Both the position numbers and the translations under genes were made by a program. Positions 45,900 to 55,877 of a DNA stretch of 64,000 nucleotides are shown here, one piece after another. Numbering within the stretch: the first letter of the stretch is position 1; the number at the start of each line of letters is the position of its first letter. The DNA is taken from the NCBI RefSeq assembly GCF_000381745.1, contig NZ_KB906973.1, forward strand, positions 1 through 64,000, written 5' to 3'. The notes under the pieces were generated by a model. That model was not told where the DNA came from and ran no database searches. It was given only the letters and a program-made list of their open reading frames with translations. This DNA is from Psychromonas ossibalaenae ATCC BAA-1528. GTDB lineage: Bacteria; Pseudomonadota; Gammaproteobacteria; Enterobacterales; Psychromonadaceae.

Positions 45900-47396
45900 A
45901 TGATTGAAAACAACTTTGCCATAACGGCGACGTTTATAACGTATTTAGCCGGAATGTTATTTATCGGATATTACGCATATAAACGCACCAGTAACTCTTC
46001 GGATTATTTTTTGGGCGGGCGTACATTAGGGCCATGGCCGGCTGCATTATCTGCAGGCGCTTCAGATATGAGCGGCTGGTTATTACTCGGCTTACCGGGC
46101 TATGCTTATGCAGCGGGCATGGAATCGCTATGGCTGGCAGGAGGTTTATTAATCGGCACCTGGGCTAACTGGTTCTTGTCGGCAAAACGCCTGCGTACCT
46201 ACAGTATTACTACCGATAATTCATTAACACTGCCGGAGTTTATCTCGCGTCGTTTTAATGATAAATCTAAATTAGTACAGACCATAGCCGCTTTTTTCAT
46301 CTTAATGTTCTTCCTTTTCTACACCAGTTCAGGCCTGGTTGCCGGTGGTAAATTATTTGAAACGGTATTTGGTCTGGATTATACCTATGCAGTAGTTATC
46401 GGTGCCGCCTGTGTTGTTTCCTACACTCTGTTCGGCGGTTTCTTAGCGGTTTCCTGGACTGATTTAGTGCAGGGATTATTAATGTCTGCGGCTCTATTAA
46501 TTGTACCTATTGCCGCGATGCAGGGTGGTTTCGGCCAGCTAAGTGCTGATTTAGCGAATATTAATCCGGAATTATTAACGCTGTGGAATGGTATTGACGG
46601 TCAGCCGTTATCTTGGATTGCCATTGTTTCACTGCTTGCCTGGGGGTTAGGTTACTTCGGCCAGCCGCATATTCTTGCGCGTTTTCAGGCAACACGTACC
46701 AATAAAGATTTAACCACAGCACGTCGTATTGCAGTGCTCTGGACAGCACTTTCTATGTTTGGTGCGGTCTTAGTAGGCCTTGTCGGTCTTCTTTATATTG
46801 AAGGTAATATGGCGGGACAGTTAGCAGACGGCGAAAAAATATTTATGCTGCTGGTAAACGCGATCTTCCATCCTGTTATTGCTGGTATTTTATTAGCCGC
46901 GATCCTGGCTGCGATTATGAGTACGGCAGATTCACAGCTGTTAGTTTCATCATCAGCTTTAGCTGAGGATTTCTACAAGCAGCTTATCCGTCCCGATGCT
47001 TCGTCATCTGAAGTGATGATGGTTGGACGTCTGGGAGTGATTGGATTATCACTTCTAGCATTGCTCTTAGCCATGGATCCGGATAGTTCAGTACTTGGTC
47101 TGGTCTCTTATGCATGGGCCGGTTTCGGTGCTGCATTTGGGCCGGTATTAGTATTAAGCCTGTACTGGAAGCGTATGAACCGAAATGGTGCATTAGCGGG
47201 AATTATTGTCGGCGGTATTACTATTGTTGTCTGGAAGCAGTTAACCGGTGGTATTTTTGATCTCTATGAAATTGTACCGGGCATTATCTTTGCCGGCGCG
47301 GCTATTGTAATAACCAGTTTAGCAACGGCAGCTCCTGAAAAATCAGTAACCGATCAATTTGAACTGTTTGAAAAGAACTTAGTAGAGTTTGATTAG
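45900..47396 (+). CDS. putP: Sodium/proline symporter PutP
   Basis: Imports proline with Na+ across the inner membrane. 498 residues (E. coli 502) with thirteen predicted membrane segments. Signatures: GGRTLGPWPAALSAGASDMSGWLLLGLPG (about 39-67; the Asp and Ser/Met residues line the Na+/proline site), GGFLAVSWTDLVQGLLM, YFGQPHILARFQA (about 250-262) and LAAIMSTADSQLLVSSSALAEDFY (about 338-361). Monocistronic and convergent with ntrC. Confidence 0.93.
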   Translation: MIENNFAITATFITYLAGMLFIGYYAYKRTSNSSDYFLGGRTLGPWPAALSAGASDMSGWLLLGLPGYAYAAGMESLWLAGGLLIGTWANWFLSAKRLRTYSITTDNSLTLPEFISRRFNDKSKLVQTIAAFFILMFFLFYTSSGLVAGGKLFETVFGLDYTYAVVIGAACVVSYTLFGGFLAVSWTDLVQGLLMSAALLIVPIAAMQGGFGQLSADLANINPELLTLWNGIDGQPLSWIAIVSLLAWGLGYFGQPHILARFQATRTNKDLTTARRIAVLWTALSMFGAVLVGLVGLLYIEGNMAGQLADGEKIFMLLVNAIFHPVIAGILLAAILAAIMSTADSQLLVSSSALAEDFYKQLIRPDASSSEVMMVGRLGVIGLSLLALLLAMDPDSSVLGLVSYAWAGFGAAFGPVLVLSLYWKRMNRNGALAGIIVGGITIVVWKQLTGGIFDLYEIVPGIIFAGAAIVITSLATAAPEKSVTDQFELFEKNLVEFD

Positions 47397-47423
47397 AACT
47401 GCCGCCATGCTGTGCATGACATT

Positions 47424-47458
47424 TGCCTCACTCCTATGCAGGTTATAGGAATGAGGCA
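47424..47458. terminator. Long hairpin between convergent putP and ntrC
   Basis: TGCCTCA-C-TCCTAT and ATAGGA-A-TGAGGCA pair over 13 of 14 positions around a 7-base loop. No T-tract follows on either strand, so termination may be inefficient or the hairpin may protect 3' ends. Lies 28 bases past putP and 19 past ntrC. Confidence 0.6.
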
Positions 47459-47476
47459 TAATGAAAGAGTCTGATA

Positions 47477-48874
47477 TTATGAAATATTAAACTCTTTCAG
47501 CTTACGGGTTAAGGTGTTTCTTCCCCAGCCAAGCAGTTTGGCTGCTTCCTGTTTTTTCCCCTGAGTAAAACTCAGTGCCGTTTTTAACATGATCTGCTCA
47601 AATTCCGGTAAAGCATTCGCCAATACATTTTCTTTACCTTGTTTTAATTCTGTTAATGTCCATTGCTGTAAATTTTTCTGCCAGACAGGGCTTTCCTGAT
47701 CTGAGTCTTCGCTCTCCTGCTCATTTAATTCCGGCGGTAAATCGGAAATATGTACCTCCTGGCTGCTTGCCATTACGGTTAACCAGCGGCAGATATTCTC
47801 CAGCTGACGCACGTTGCCCGGCCACGGAAGCTGACTCAAATATTCTTTTGTTTCCGGTGTAAGCTGTTTGCTTTTAACATTTAATTCTGTGGCGATATTA
47901 TTTAAAAAATGTAATGCGAGCAGACTGATATCTTCTCTACGCTCTTTCAGTGAAGGCAGCTGCAGACGAATCACATTAAGACGGTGGAAAAGATCTTCAC
48001 GGAAATCACCACTTTGTACTTTTTTCTCTAAATTCTGATGGGTGGCTGCAATAATCCGCACATCCACTTTAATGGCATGGTGGCCGCCGACTCGGTAGAA
48101 CTGACCGTCTGCTAGTACGCGTAATAAACGGGTCTGCACATCTAAGGGCATATCACCGATTTCATCTAAGAAAAGCGTGCCGCCGTCAGCCTGTTCAAAA
48201 CGGCCTTGTCGATTAGCAGCTGCGCCGGTAAAAGCGCCTTTTTCATGGCCGAACAGTTCTGCTTCAATCAGCTCCTTGGGAATGGCCGCCATATTCAGAG
48301 CGATAAAAGTATTTTCTTTACGCGGGCTGTGTTTATGTAGAGCATGTGCAACCAGCTCTTTGCCGGTACCGGACTGGCCGTTAATTAATACACTCATGCT
48401 GGATCGGGATAAACGTCCGATTATGCGAAAAACTTCCTGCATAGCCGGTGCTTCACCGATAATTTCCGGTGTTGAAACCATTACTTCAGGTTTCTTCTTC
48501 TGCTTTAATTCAATGCTGTGACTGATTGCACGCTGAATAAGAGCCGTTGCTTCGTGAATATCAAAGGGTTTAGGAAGATACTCAAATGCACCGCTTTGGT
48601 AGGCATTGACTGCACTGTCTAAATCACTATGGGCGGTCATGATAATAATCGGGATTAACGGAAAGCGTTCGTGAATACGCTCCATTAACGCTAAGCCGTC
48701 AATACCCGGCATGCGTACATCAGAGATGATCACTTCCGGCTGCTCTATCTGCAGCTGGCGCCATAAACATTCACCGTCAGGAAAACTGGCGTGTTCAATA
48801 TTTTCACTCTTTAATGTGCGTTCTAAAACCCAGCGAATTGCATGGTCATCATCTACTATCCAGGCTGTTGCCAT
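47477..48874 (-). CDS. glnG: Nitrogen regulation response regulator NtrC (GlnG)
   Basis: Sigma-54 activator, 465 residues. Receiver domain with the phosphorylatable Asp in IISDVRMPGIDG (about 54); AAA+ domain with Walker A GQSGTGKE (about 166-173), GAFTGA (the sigma-54 contact loop, about 214-219), Walker B GGTLFLDEIGDM; C-terminal Fis-like helix-turn-helix (KKQEAAKLLGWGRNTLTRKLKEF). It sits 14 bases after ntrB and should act on the sites found upstream of glnA. Confidence 0.95.
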   Translation of the reverse strand: MATAWIVDDDHAIRWVLERTLKSENIEHASFPDGECLWRQLQIEQPEVIISDVRMPGIDGLALMERIHERFPLIPIIIMTAHSDLDSAVNAYQSGAFEYLPKPFDIHEATALIQRAISHSIELKQKKKPEVMVSTPEIIGEAPAMQEVFRIIGRLSRSSMSVLINGQSGTGKELVAHALHKHSPRKENTFIALNMAAIPKELIEAELFGHEKGAFTGAAANRQGRFEQADGGTLFLDEIGDMPLDVQTRLLRVLADGQFYRVGGHHAIKVDVRIIAATHQNLEKKVQSGDFREDLFHRLNVIRLQLPSLKERREDISLLALHFLNNIATELNVKSKQLTPETKEYLSQLPWPGNVRQLENICRWLTVMASSQEVHISDLPPELNEQESEDSDQESPVWQKNLQQWTLTELKQGKENVLANALPEFEQIMLKTALSFTQGKKQEAAKLLGWGRNTLTRKLKEFNIS

Positions 48875-48888
48875 CTGTTAGTTCTCTT

Positions 48889-49959
48889 TTAAAGTGTCAT
48901 GGGTAAATAGATAAGGAATTCGGTATGCCCTGGTGTACTCTGGCATTCAATACGTCCGTTATGCTGCTTAATCAGCTCCTGCGCAATAGACAGGCCAAGT
49001 CCTGTGCCGTCACTTCTTCCAGTTACCATAGGGTAAAAAAGTGTGTCTTTTAAGTGATTGGGAATCCCCGGTCCGTTGTCGATAATTTTGATTTCTGTCG
49101 CCAGGCGCTGCGGTAACCCGTTGATGGTGATCTGATGTGCAGTGCGCGTTCGCAGGGTTATTTCAGCTCCGTGTTTGTTATCCGGTATCAGCGCCTGTAC
49201 AGCGTTCTGAATAATATTCAAAAATGCCTGCTGCAGCTGATCGGACTGTATTTCAAAGTCGGGAATGCTTGGATCGTAATCCAGATGGATTGTAATATGC
49301 TCCGGCAGATCCAGCTGCACTAATTTTCGTACTTTTTCGAGTACCGAATGAATATTATCTGCTGCGCGCAGGCCCATTTTCTGCGGACCTAACAGACGGT
49401 TTACCAGCGCACTTAAACGGTCTGCCTGCTCAATAATAATCTGAGTAAATTCTTTAAGTTCAGGATCCGCTAATTCAGTCTCTAATAGCTGTGCTGCGCC
49501 GCGTAATCCGCCTAACGGGTTTTTTATTTCATGGGCAAGTCCGCGTACCAGCTCCTGAGCCGCTTTCTGCTGGTGTTCCTGATAATAGACCTGACTGAAT
49601 TTTCGCTGCTGTTCAATACAGCGTATTTCAATAATGGCATACTGATTATTGTCAAAGTTCAGATGGGTTGCGCTTAAAGCAGTTAAAGTAGGTAAACCGT
49701 CAATGACTAAAGTGACTTCATTTTCAGTAAAGGCGCTTTTGCTGATAAAGAGCTTTTCAATTGAAGCCGGATTAAAATGATAATGTGCTGCCAGCTGCTG
49801 CAGGCTCTGCTGGTAGAGGCGCTGAGTACTTTGTGATAATAATAGTTCACTGGCCGGATTGGCATAAATCAGCTTCAGATCTGAGCTGATAACAACAAAA
49901 GCAGTATTTGCTTCTTCGAGTATTGCTAAAGGAAAACCTACTGCCTGGCTGCTTAACAT
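48889..49959 (-). CDS. glnL: Nitrogen regulation sensor kinase/phosphatase NtrB (GlnL)
   Basis: Cytosolic sensor that phosphorylates or dephosphorylates NtrC depending on PII. 356 residues: N-terminal PAS domain, dimerisation helix with the phospho-His in RGLAHEIKNPLGGLRGAAQLL (about 140), N-box IIQNAVQAL, G1 DNGPGIP, and DGTGLGLSIAQELI (ATP lid). No membrane segment. Twelve bases after the DUF4124 gene, so the likely order of transcription is DUF4124-ntrB-ntrC. Confidence 0.94.
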   Translation of the reverse strand: MLSSQAVGFPLAILEEANTAFVVISSDLKLIYANPASELLLSQSTQRLYQQSLQQLAAHYHFNPASIEKLFISKSAFTENEVTLVIDGLPTLTALSATHLNFDNNQYAIIEIRCIEQQRKFSQVYYQEHQQKAAQELVRGLAHEIKNPLGGLRGAAQLLETELADPELKEFTQIIIEQADRLSALVNRLLGPQKMGLRAADNIHSVLEKVRKLVQLDLPEHITIHLDYDPSIPDFEIQSDQLQQAFLNIIQNAVQALIPDNKHGAEITLRTRTAHQITINGLPQRLATEIKIIDNGPGIPNHLKDTLFYPMVTGRSDGTGLGLSIAQELIKQHNGRIECQSTPGHTEFLIYLPMTL

Positions 49960-49971
49960 TATTACCTGTCA

Positions 49972-50535
49972 TTAATTAATATTGGCTTTAATGGCTCCAA
50001 CAGTTGCGCGTTGAAGATGAACTGTGACTATCTGCGTTTTAGCCAGCACATTACCTTTTTCATCAAGCAGTTGAACCTGCACTTGATGTGTTCCCCGGTC
50101 AATGTTTCTAGCACTCATTGTCGGAGATATCTGCGGACCACCTAAGGCTTTTCCGTCTAGGTACAGCTGCAGTTTCTGCGTATTTTCTTTTTCCGGCGTT
50201 GTTTTCACGTGCACGTTGATTGTGCCGTCGTTACTGCGTAAAGCCATATCATCCTGCGGTGATGTTATGGTTGCCTGATACTCAATAGCCGGCTCACTGT
50301 CTTCAAACTCATCATCCAGTGATAATTCATTTTCAGTATCCGTTTTGAGCGCCGGATCACTGGAGAATAAATTTTCATTTTTAACTTTAACTTCTTCAGT
50401 ACCGGGGACCGCCGTATCTGAAAAATGGCTGTTACCGTCTTCATCAATCCAGTGATAAATTTTAGTCTCTGCCACTGTAGCAAAACTAGAACAAAGAAAA
50501 ATTAAAACTGCCGTGCAAAAAATTGAATATTTCAT
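49972..50535 (-). CDS. Secreted DUF4124 protein between glnA and ntrB
   Basis: 187 residues. Signal peptide (MKYSIFCTAVLIFLCSSFATVAE), then the DUF4124 motif KIYHWIDEDGNSHFSD (about 26-41), an acidic linker, and a C-terminal beta-rich region with LYLDGKALGGPQISPT and GTHQVQVQLLDEKGNVL, like a bacterial immunoglobulin-like fold. Role unknown; this position between glnA and ntrBC recurs in Vibrio/Shewanella relatives (established from memory). GGGG lies ahead of the ATG. Confidence 0.75.
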   Translation of the reverse strand: MKYSIFCTAVLIFLCSSFATVAETKIYHWIDEDGNSHFSDTAVPGTEEVKVKNENLFSSDPALKTDTENELSLDDEFEDSEPAIEYQATITSPQDDMALRSNDGTINVHVKTTPEKENTQKLQLYLDGKALGGPQISPTMSARNIDRGTHQVQVQLLDEKGNVLAKTQIVTVHLQRATVGAIKANIN

Positions 50536-50595
50536 AATAAAAACCCCAAATACAATTGATTTAATTGTGAGCCATCATTGTATTTTAGGCAATAA

Positions 50596-50619
50596 AAAAC
50601 CCGCTTTGCTGCGGGTTTT
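50596..50619 (-). terminator. Terminator of glnA
   Basis: AAAACCCGC/GCGGGTTTT forms a perfect stem; on the minus strand a T-tract follows. It lies 143 bases past the glnA stop and ahead of the DUF4124 gene, so most glnA transcripts should stop before ntrBC. Confidence 0.8.
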
Positions 50620-50761
50620 ATCACTCGAAGCGCCGAATTTGTCTATCAAACACTTTGAATTAACTTAAAAAGTCTAACTATACAGCTCAGCTGTAATCAA
50701 GTTGTGGTGCATTTACCGTCTGCTTGAGGTGAATATCAAGCAGACACTGCAGCCGAATTGA

Positions 50762-52180
50762 TTATACGCTGTAGTACAGGTCGAATTCTTTTGGATGTGT
50801 TGCACGAGAAACGGCTTCACATTCAGCAGTTTTAAGCGCAATGTATGCATCGATTGAGTCATCAGAGAAGACACCGCCTGCCGTTAAGAATTCACGGTCT
50901 GCATCAAGAGCTGCAAGAGCTTCTTCAAAAGAAACAGCTACCTGCGGGATTGCATCAGCTTCTTCTTTCGGAAGATCGTAAAGATCTTTATCTAGTGAGT
51001 CACCAGGGTGAATCTTGTTTTTGATACCGTCAAGACCTGCCATTAACATTGCAGCGAAACCTAGGTAAGGGTTCATTGTCGGATCTGGGAAACGTACTTC
51101 AATACGTGCCGCTTTTGGTGATGGTACTACAGGAATTCGGATTGAAGCAGAACGGTTACCGGCAGAGTAAGCCAGCATTACAGGTGCTTCAAAATGCGGC
51201 ACTAGACGTTTGTACGAGTTAGTTGACGCATTTGTGTAAGCATTAAGTGCTTTAGCATGTTTAATGATACCGCCGACGTAGTAAAGCGCCATTTCAGAAA
51301 GGCCGCCGTACGAATCACCAGAGAACAGGTTAACGCCGTCTTTACCAAGAGACTGGTGACAGTGATTACCTGAGCCGTTATCACCAATAATTGGTTTAGG
51401 CATAAATGTAGCTGTCTGACCGAATGCGTGCGCCACATTATGTACTACATATTTGTAAATTTGGATTTCATCGGCTTTTTCAACCATAGTGTTGAAACGA
51501 CAAGCGATCTCATTCTGGCCGGCTGTTGCTACCTCATGGTGATGCGCTTCAACAACAAGACCCATCTCTTCCATGATTAAACACATAGCGCTGCGGATGT
51601 TTTGAGCAGAGTCAACAGGTGCTACCGGGAAGTAACCGCCTTTAACACCAGGACGGTGACCTGTATTACCATCTTCGTATGCAGTGCCTGAGTTCCATGC
51701 TGCTTCTTTAGCATCAATTGAGAAGAATGAACCCTGCATTGAGTTACCGTATTTAACATCATCAAATAGGAAGAATTCTGGTTCAGGACCAAATAAAACT
51801 GTGTCTGCAATACCGGTTGAACGCATGTACGCTTCAGCACGTTTAGCAACTGAACGCGGATCACGATCGTAACCCTGCATTGTTTTTGGTTCTAAAATGT
51901 CACAACGTAAGTTAAGCGTTAAATCATCCGTGAACGGGTCGATAACAGCTGTTGCAGGAACCGGCATTAATACCATGTCTGAATCTTGAATGCCTTTCCA
52001 GCCGGCGATTGAAGAACCATCGAACATTTTACCTTCGTCGAAGAAGTCTTCAGTAATCTGATGGAATGGAACAGATACGTGTTGCTCTTTACCGTGTGTA
52101 TCAGTAAAGCGTAAATCAACGAATTTTACGTCTTGCTCTTTAATTAAATCAAGAACATCTTGTGCTGTTTGTACTGACAT
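50762..52180 (-). CDS. glnA: Glutamine synthetase, type I
   Basis: Makes glutamine from glutamate, ammonia and ATP; the dodecamer is the main ammonia-assimilation enzyme. 472 residues from ATG 52180 (GAGG site); ATG 52243 adds 21 residues lacking family support. Motifs: [12 protein letters not shown] (N-terminal signature), [10 protein letters not shown] (ATP/metal), NRSASIRIP. The Tyr in DLYDLP corresponds to the adenylylation site (E. coli Tyr397), so regulation by GlnE is expected. Transcription from the sigma-54 promoter at 52247-52262 under NtrC. Confidence 0.96.
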   Translation of the reverse strand: MSVQTAQDVLDLIKEQDVKFVDLRFTDTHGKEQHVSVPFHQITEDFFDEGKMFDGSSIAGWKGIQDSDMVLMPVPATAVIDPFTDDLTLNLRCDILEPKTMQGYDRDPRSVAKRAEAYMRSTGIADTVLFGPEPEFFLFDDVKYGNSMQGSFFSIDAKEAAWNSGTAYEDGNTGHRPGVKGGYFPVAPVDSAQNIRSAMCLIMEEMGLVVEAHHHEVATAGQNEIACRFNTMVEKADEIQIYKYVVHNVAHAFGQTATFMPKPIIGDNGSGNHCHQSLGKDGVNLFSGDSYGGLSEMALYYVGGIIKHAKALNAYTNASTNSYKRLVPHFEAPVMLAYSAGNRSASIRIPVVPSPKAARIEVRFPDPTMNPYLGFAAMLMAGLDGIKNKIHPGDSLDKDLYDLPKEEADAIPQVAVSFEEALAALDADREFLTAGGVFSDDSIDAYIALKTAECEAVSRATHPKEFDLYYSV

Positions 52181-52246
52181 GTTTAGAACCTCAATTGACA
52201 TCAAAATGATGAATAACCATAACAAAAATAATCTATGACACAAGTA

Positions 52247-52262
52247 AGCTAAAATCGTGCCA
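52247..52262 (-). promoter_or_regulatory. Sigma-54 promoter of glnA
   Basis: Read on the minus strand: TGGCACGATTTTAGCT, with GG (-24) and GC (-12) exactly ten bases apart, very close to consensus TGGCACG-N4-TTGCW. Transcription should start near 52236, leaving about 56 bases before the glnA ATG. Together with the NtrC sites this is the classical nitrogen-regulated layout. Confidence 0.88.
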
Positions 52263-52326
52263 ACTTGGGAAACTCTTATTTTATCGGTATTTATTGTGAT
52301 TATTAGCTAATTACCCGCCAAATGGC

Positions 52327-52341
52327 GCACCATGTTGGTGC
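52327..52341. promoter_or_regulatory. NtrC-binding site 1 upstream of glnA
   Basis: GCACCATGTTGGTGC, the exact reverse complement of the strong E. coli glnA NtrC site GCACCAACATGGTGC. Centre about 98 bases upstream of the predicted start site (52236). Confidence 0.88.
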
Positions 52342-52347
52342 GCCAGT

Positions 52348-52362
52348 GCCCCTGGTTGGTGC
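52348..52362. promoter_or_regulatory. NtrC-binding site 2 upstream of glnA
   Basis: GCCCCTGGTTGGTGC, 12 of 15 matches to site 1 with a perfect right half. Its centre is 21 bases (two helical turns) from that of site 1, suited to cooperative NtrC binding. Confidence 0.7.
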
Positions 52363-52478
52363 TTTGTGTTGTTCTGCTCCCTTTAGCAAGAGAAAAACAC
52401 CTAAATGAAGCAGATATCCTAATTGTGACCGAGTTAAAACTTTCTATTTTTGAAATTATGGTTACAATGTGCGCGTTT

Positions 52479-52541
52479 ATACCAATTAGATAAGTTCAGC
52501 GCTGGAAATTACTTCTGCCGCTAGATTCATCTAATTGGTAT
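52479..52541. repeat. Inverted repeat with 13-base arms ahead of typA
   Basis: ATACCAATTAGAT (52479-52491) and ATCTAATTGGTAT (52529-52541) are perfect complements around 37 bases, followed by TTTTTATT. ATACCAATT...AATTGGTAT ends are common in small dispersed palindromic elements of marine Alteromonadales, from memory. It may also be a stem-loop in the typA leader. Confidence 0.65.
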
Positions 52542-52571
52542 TTTTATTAATAGTTACTTTTGAGGCGCATC

Positions 52572-54395
52572 ATGTCGTTAGATAAATTAAGAAATATTGC
52601 CATTATTGCTCACGTTGACCATGGTAAAACTACCCTTGTTGATAAACTGTTAGAGCAGTCTGGAACATTAGATTCACGCGGCGGCTCTGAAGAGCGCGTA
52701 ATGGACTCTAACGATTTAGAGAAAGAACGTGGTATTACAATCCTGGCTAAAAACACTGCTATTGAGTGGAATGATTACCATATCAATATCGTAGATACTC
52801 CTGGACACGCCGATTTCGGTGGTGAAGTAGAGCGTATCATGTCTATGGTAGACAGTGTTTGTCTTATCGTTGATGCAGTTGACGGCCCAATGCCGCAAAC
52901 GCGTTTTGTAACACAAAAAGCATTCGCATACGGACTTAAGCCGATTGTTGTAATTAACAAAATCGACAAACCAGGTGCTCGCCCTGAATGGGTTATGGAT
53001 CAGGTATTTGATCTGTTTGATAATCTTGGTGCAACTGATGAACAGTTAGACTTTAAAGTGGTTTACGCGTCTGCGTTAAACGGCTGGGCAAATGCTGAGT
53101 CTGAAGAGCCGACAGAAAACATGGAATCACTATTCCAGGCTATCGTAGACGGTGTTGCTGCACCAGAAGCTGATCGTGACGGTGATTTCCAGATGCAGAT
53201 TTCGCAGCTTGATTACAACTCATACGTAGGTGTTATCGGTGTTGGACGTGTTACTCGCGGTAGCGTTAAAGTTAACCAGCAGGTAACTATTGTTGGTTCT
53301 GATGGTAAAGAGCGTAAAGGAAAAGTGGGTCAGGTATTAGGTTACTTAGGTCTTGAGCGTCATGATGTTGAGCTTGCACAAGCGGGTGACATTATTGCAA
53401 TCAGTGGTTTAGGCGAACTTAAAATCTCTGATACTATCTGTGCGCAGAATAATGTTGAAGCAATGCCTCCTTTAAGCGTTGATGAACCAACGGTAACCAT
53501 GACTTTCCAGGTAAACACTTCACCATTCTGTGGTAAAGAAGGTAAATACGTTACATCACGTAATATCCTTGACCGTTTACAGAAAGAGCTGGTACATAAT
53601 GTTGCACTTAAAGTTGAAGAAACTTCTGATCCGGACAAATTCAAAGTATCTGGTCGTGGAGAATTACACTTAGGTATCTTAATCGAGAACATGCGTCGTG
53701 AAGGTTACGAGCTGGCTGTATCTCGTCCTGAAGTTATCGAGCGTATGATTGACGGTCAACTGCATGAGCCGATGGAAACATTGACCATTGACTGTGAAGA
53801 TCAACACCAGGGTTCTGTAATGGAGCAGTTAGGTATCCGTAAAGCGGAACTAACTAATATGACGCCAGATGGCAAAGGCCGTGTACGTTTAGACTTTATG
53901 ATTCCAAGTCGTGGTTTAATCGGTTTCCAGACTGAATTCATGACATTAACGTCTGGTTCTGGTCTTCTATACCATAGCTTTGATCATTACGGTCCGCATA
54001 AAGGCGGTACAATTGGTCAGCGTCAAAATGGTGTATTAGTTTCTAACGCGACTGGCAAAGCGGTTACTTACTCTTTATTCTTCTTACAAGATCGCGGCCG
54101 TCTGTTCCTTGGTCATGGTGTTGAAGTATATGAAGGTCAGATTATCGGTATTCATAACCGTGCTAACGATTTAACAGTTAACTGTGTACGTGGTAAACAG
54201 TTAACTAACGTACGTGCATCTGGTACCGATGAAGCGCAAGTACTTTCTCCTGCAATCAAATTAACACTTGAGCAGGCGCTTGAGTTTATTGATGTTGATG
54301 AGCTGGTAGAAGTGACACCGGAAAGCATTCGTATTCGTAAGAAACTACTTACTGAAAACGAACGTAAACGTGCGGCACGTCCAGCTAAATCTTAA
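52572..54395 (+). CDS. typA: Ribosome-associated GTPase TypA/BipA
   Basis: Translational GTPase of the EF-G group, needed for growth in the cold and for 50S maturation. 607 residues from ATG 52572 (GAGGCG site); ATG 52560 is rejected. G1 [10 protein letters not shown] (about 13-22), effector region RGITI, G3 [10 protein letters not shown] (about 78-87), G4 NKIDKPGA (about 132-139), then beta-barrel and EF-G-like domains and the BipA C-terminal domain ([14 protein letters not shown]-type motif, here [21 protein letters not shown]). A hairpin terminator follows. Confidence 0.96.
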   Translation: MSLDKLRNIAIIAHVDHGKTTLVDKLLEQSGTLDSRGGSEERVMDSNDLEKERGITILAKNTAIEWNDYHINIVDTPGHADFGGEVERIMSMVDSVCLIVDAVDGPMPQTRFVTQKAFAYGLKPIVVINKIDKPGARPEWVMDQVFDLFDNLGATDEQLDFKVVYASALNGWANAESEEPTENMESLFQAIVDGVAAPEADRDGDFQMQISQLDYNSYVGVIGVGRVTRGSVKVNQQVTIVGSDGKERKGKVGQVLGYLGLERHDVELAQAGDIIAISGLGELKISDTICAQNNVEAMPPLSVDEPTVTMTFQVNTSPFCGKEGKYVTSRNILDRLQKELVHNVALKVEETSDPDKFKVSGRGELHLGILIENMRREGYELAVSRPEVIERMIDGQLHEPMETLTIDCEDQHQGSVMEQLGIRKAELTNMTPDGKGRVRLDFMIPSRGLIGFQTEFMTLTSGSGLLYHSFDHYGPHKGGTIGQRQNGVLVSNATGKAVTYSLFFLQDRGRLFLGHGVEVYEGQIIGIHNRANDLTVNCVRGKQLTNVRASGTDEAQVLSPAIKLTLEQALEFIDVDELVEVTPESIRIRKKLLTENERKRAARPAKS

Positions 54396-54418
54396 TTAGT
54401 TAGAAATAACTGATTAAT

Positions 54419-54448
54419 AAGGTCTTACTTCGGTAAGGCCTTTTTTTT
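54419..54448 (+). terminator. Terminator of typA
   Basis: AAGGTCTTAC-TTCG-GTAAGGCCTT with a stable UUCG loop and eight T residues after it, 24 bases past the stop codon. Confidence 0.92.
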
Positions 54449-54501
54449 ATCTATAATTTAAAGGTATAGTGAGATCATGCCAACGAGTAAGGACAAAGCA
54501 G

Positions 54502-55362
54502 ATGGATAAGCAGTTTATTTTCGATAAAGCTAAGATGGTATATTCGTACTTAATATTTCTACTACAGCGCTGTCAGCAGGATAATATTAAGGTACCGGCA
54601 GGGCACCTTGCCTATGTCACTCTATTATCAATTGTGCCTTGTTTAGCTGTTGTTTTTTATATGCTTTCAGCTTTCCCGATGTTCTCTGAGCTAAATAAGA
54701 TTATTGAAGATCTTATTTATAATAACTTTGTGCCGACATCCGGTGATGCCATCAAAGTACATATGAGCGGATTTATAGAAAATACCAAAAAGATGAGCAT
54801 GATGGGGATTGCATCACTGATTGTGATTGCTCTGCTGCTTATTTCTACTATTGACCAGACTATTAACCGTATCTGGCGCTGTACCAATAAGCGTCCTCGG
54901 ATACAGGCTTTCACTATCTACTGGACGATTCTTAGTCTTGGGCCGATTATTATCGGCGGCAGTATTGCTTTAAGTTCTTATCTTTTTGCGATTGTTCAGG
55001 ATGATGGTTTTCTTTCGATCGGGCAAAGGCTGCTTAGTTTTATGCCTTTTATTTTTTCCTGGTTAGCTTTTGCCGGTGTGTATAATTTAGTGCCTCATCA
55101 GCGGGTTAGTTTCCGTTATGCTTTAACAGGCGGTTTTGCGGCTGCTGTTTTATTCTCTTTAGCCACCGACCTGTTCACCTTATATATCACTAACTTCCCA
55201 TCACAGCAGATAATATACGGTGCACTCGCTGTGATTCCTATTCTCTTTGTGTGGATTTATTTCAGCTGGTTAATTGTTTTAGTCGGAGCGGAAGTAACAG
55301 CGACATTAGATGAATTTTCAAATAGAAAAGCAATACAAACAGATCCTGGAGCGGAAATATGA
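54502..55362 (+). CDS. yihY: YihY/BrkB-family inner membrane protein
   Basis: 286 residues from ATG 54502 with an AAGGA site; earlier in-frame start at 54469 overlaps the typA terminator region. Six hydrophobic segments and the family pattern [24 protein letters not shown] (about 34-57) and [25 protein letters not shown] (about 241-265). Once annotated as RNase BN, but that is incorrect for this family; function is unclear. Its stop overlaps dtd (ATGA). Confidence 0.88.
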   Translation: MDKQFIFDKAKMVYSYLIFLLQRCQQDNIKVPAGHLAYVTLLSIVPCLAVVFYMLSAFPMFSELNKIIEDLIYNNFVPTSGDAIKVHMSGFIENTKKMSMMGIASLIVIALLLISTIDQTINRIWRCTNKRPRIQAFTIYWTILSLGPIIIGGSIALSSYLFAIVQDDGFLSIGQRLLSFMPFIFSWLAFAGVYNLVPHQRVSFRYALTGGFAAAVLFSLATDLFTLYITNFPSQQIIYGALAVIPILFVWIYFSWLIVLVGAEVTATLDEFSNRKAIQTDPGAEI

Positions 55363-55796
55363 TTGCCCTTATTCAGCGTGTCAGCCATGCAAATGTGGAT
55401 GTCGCCGGTAAAACAGTTGGAAAAATTGACGGCGGTTTATTAATTTTGTTAGGTGTTGAAAAAGATGACGATGAAAAAAAATGTAAACGTCTGGCTGAGC
55501 GCGTATTGGCTTATCGGATATTTGCCGACAGTGAAGATAAAATGAATCTTAATGTGCGCCAGGCCGAAGGCAGTTTATTAGTTATCTCGCAGTTTACGCT
55601 GGCGGCCGATACAAAAAAAGGAAACCGTCCGGGGTTTTCTTATGGTGCCGAGCCGCAGGAAGCAGAGCGCCTTTATGAGTTGTTTAATAAAAATTGTGCA
55701 GATACGGGCATCAAGGTAGAGAGCGGCGAGTTTGCCGCTGATATGCAGGTTTCATCAACTAATGACGGACCGGTAACATTCTGGCTGCAGGTATGA
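55359..55796 (+). CDS. dtd: D-aminoacyl-tRNA deacylase
   Basis: Removes D-amino acids (and glycine) from mis-charged tRNA. 145 residues with [13 protein letters not shown] start, the [18 protein letters not shown] motif (catalytic Thr region, about 77-94) and the C-terminal TNDGPVTF (Gly-cisPro-like motif region differs in position). Start overlaps yihY by four bases, as in many gammaproteobacteria. Confidence 0.95.
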   Translation: MIALIQRVSHANVDVAGKTVGKIDGGLLILLGVEKDDDEKKCKRLAERVLAYRIFADSEDKMNLNVRQAEGSLLVISQFTLAADTKKGNRPGFSYGAEPQEAERLYELFNKNCADTGIKVESGEFAADMQVSSTNDGPVTFWLQV

Positions 55797-55877
55797 GCAC
55801 AGCTTTGTTTATTTTTTGTTAAACTTATCGCATAGTACGCTGTCTATACGGTTCATTTCTTAATATGAGATTTATAC

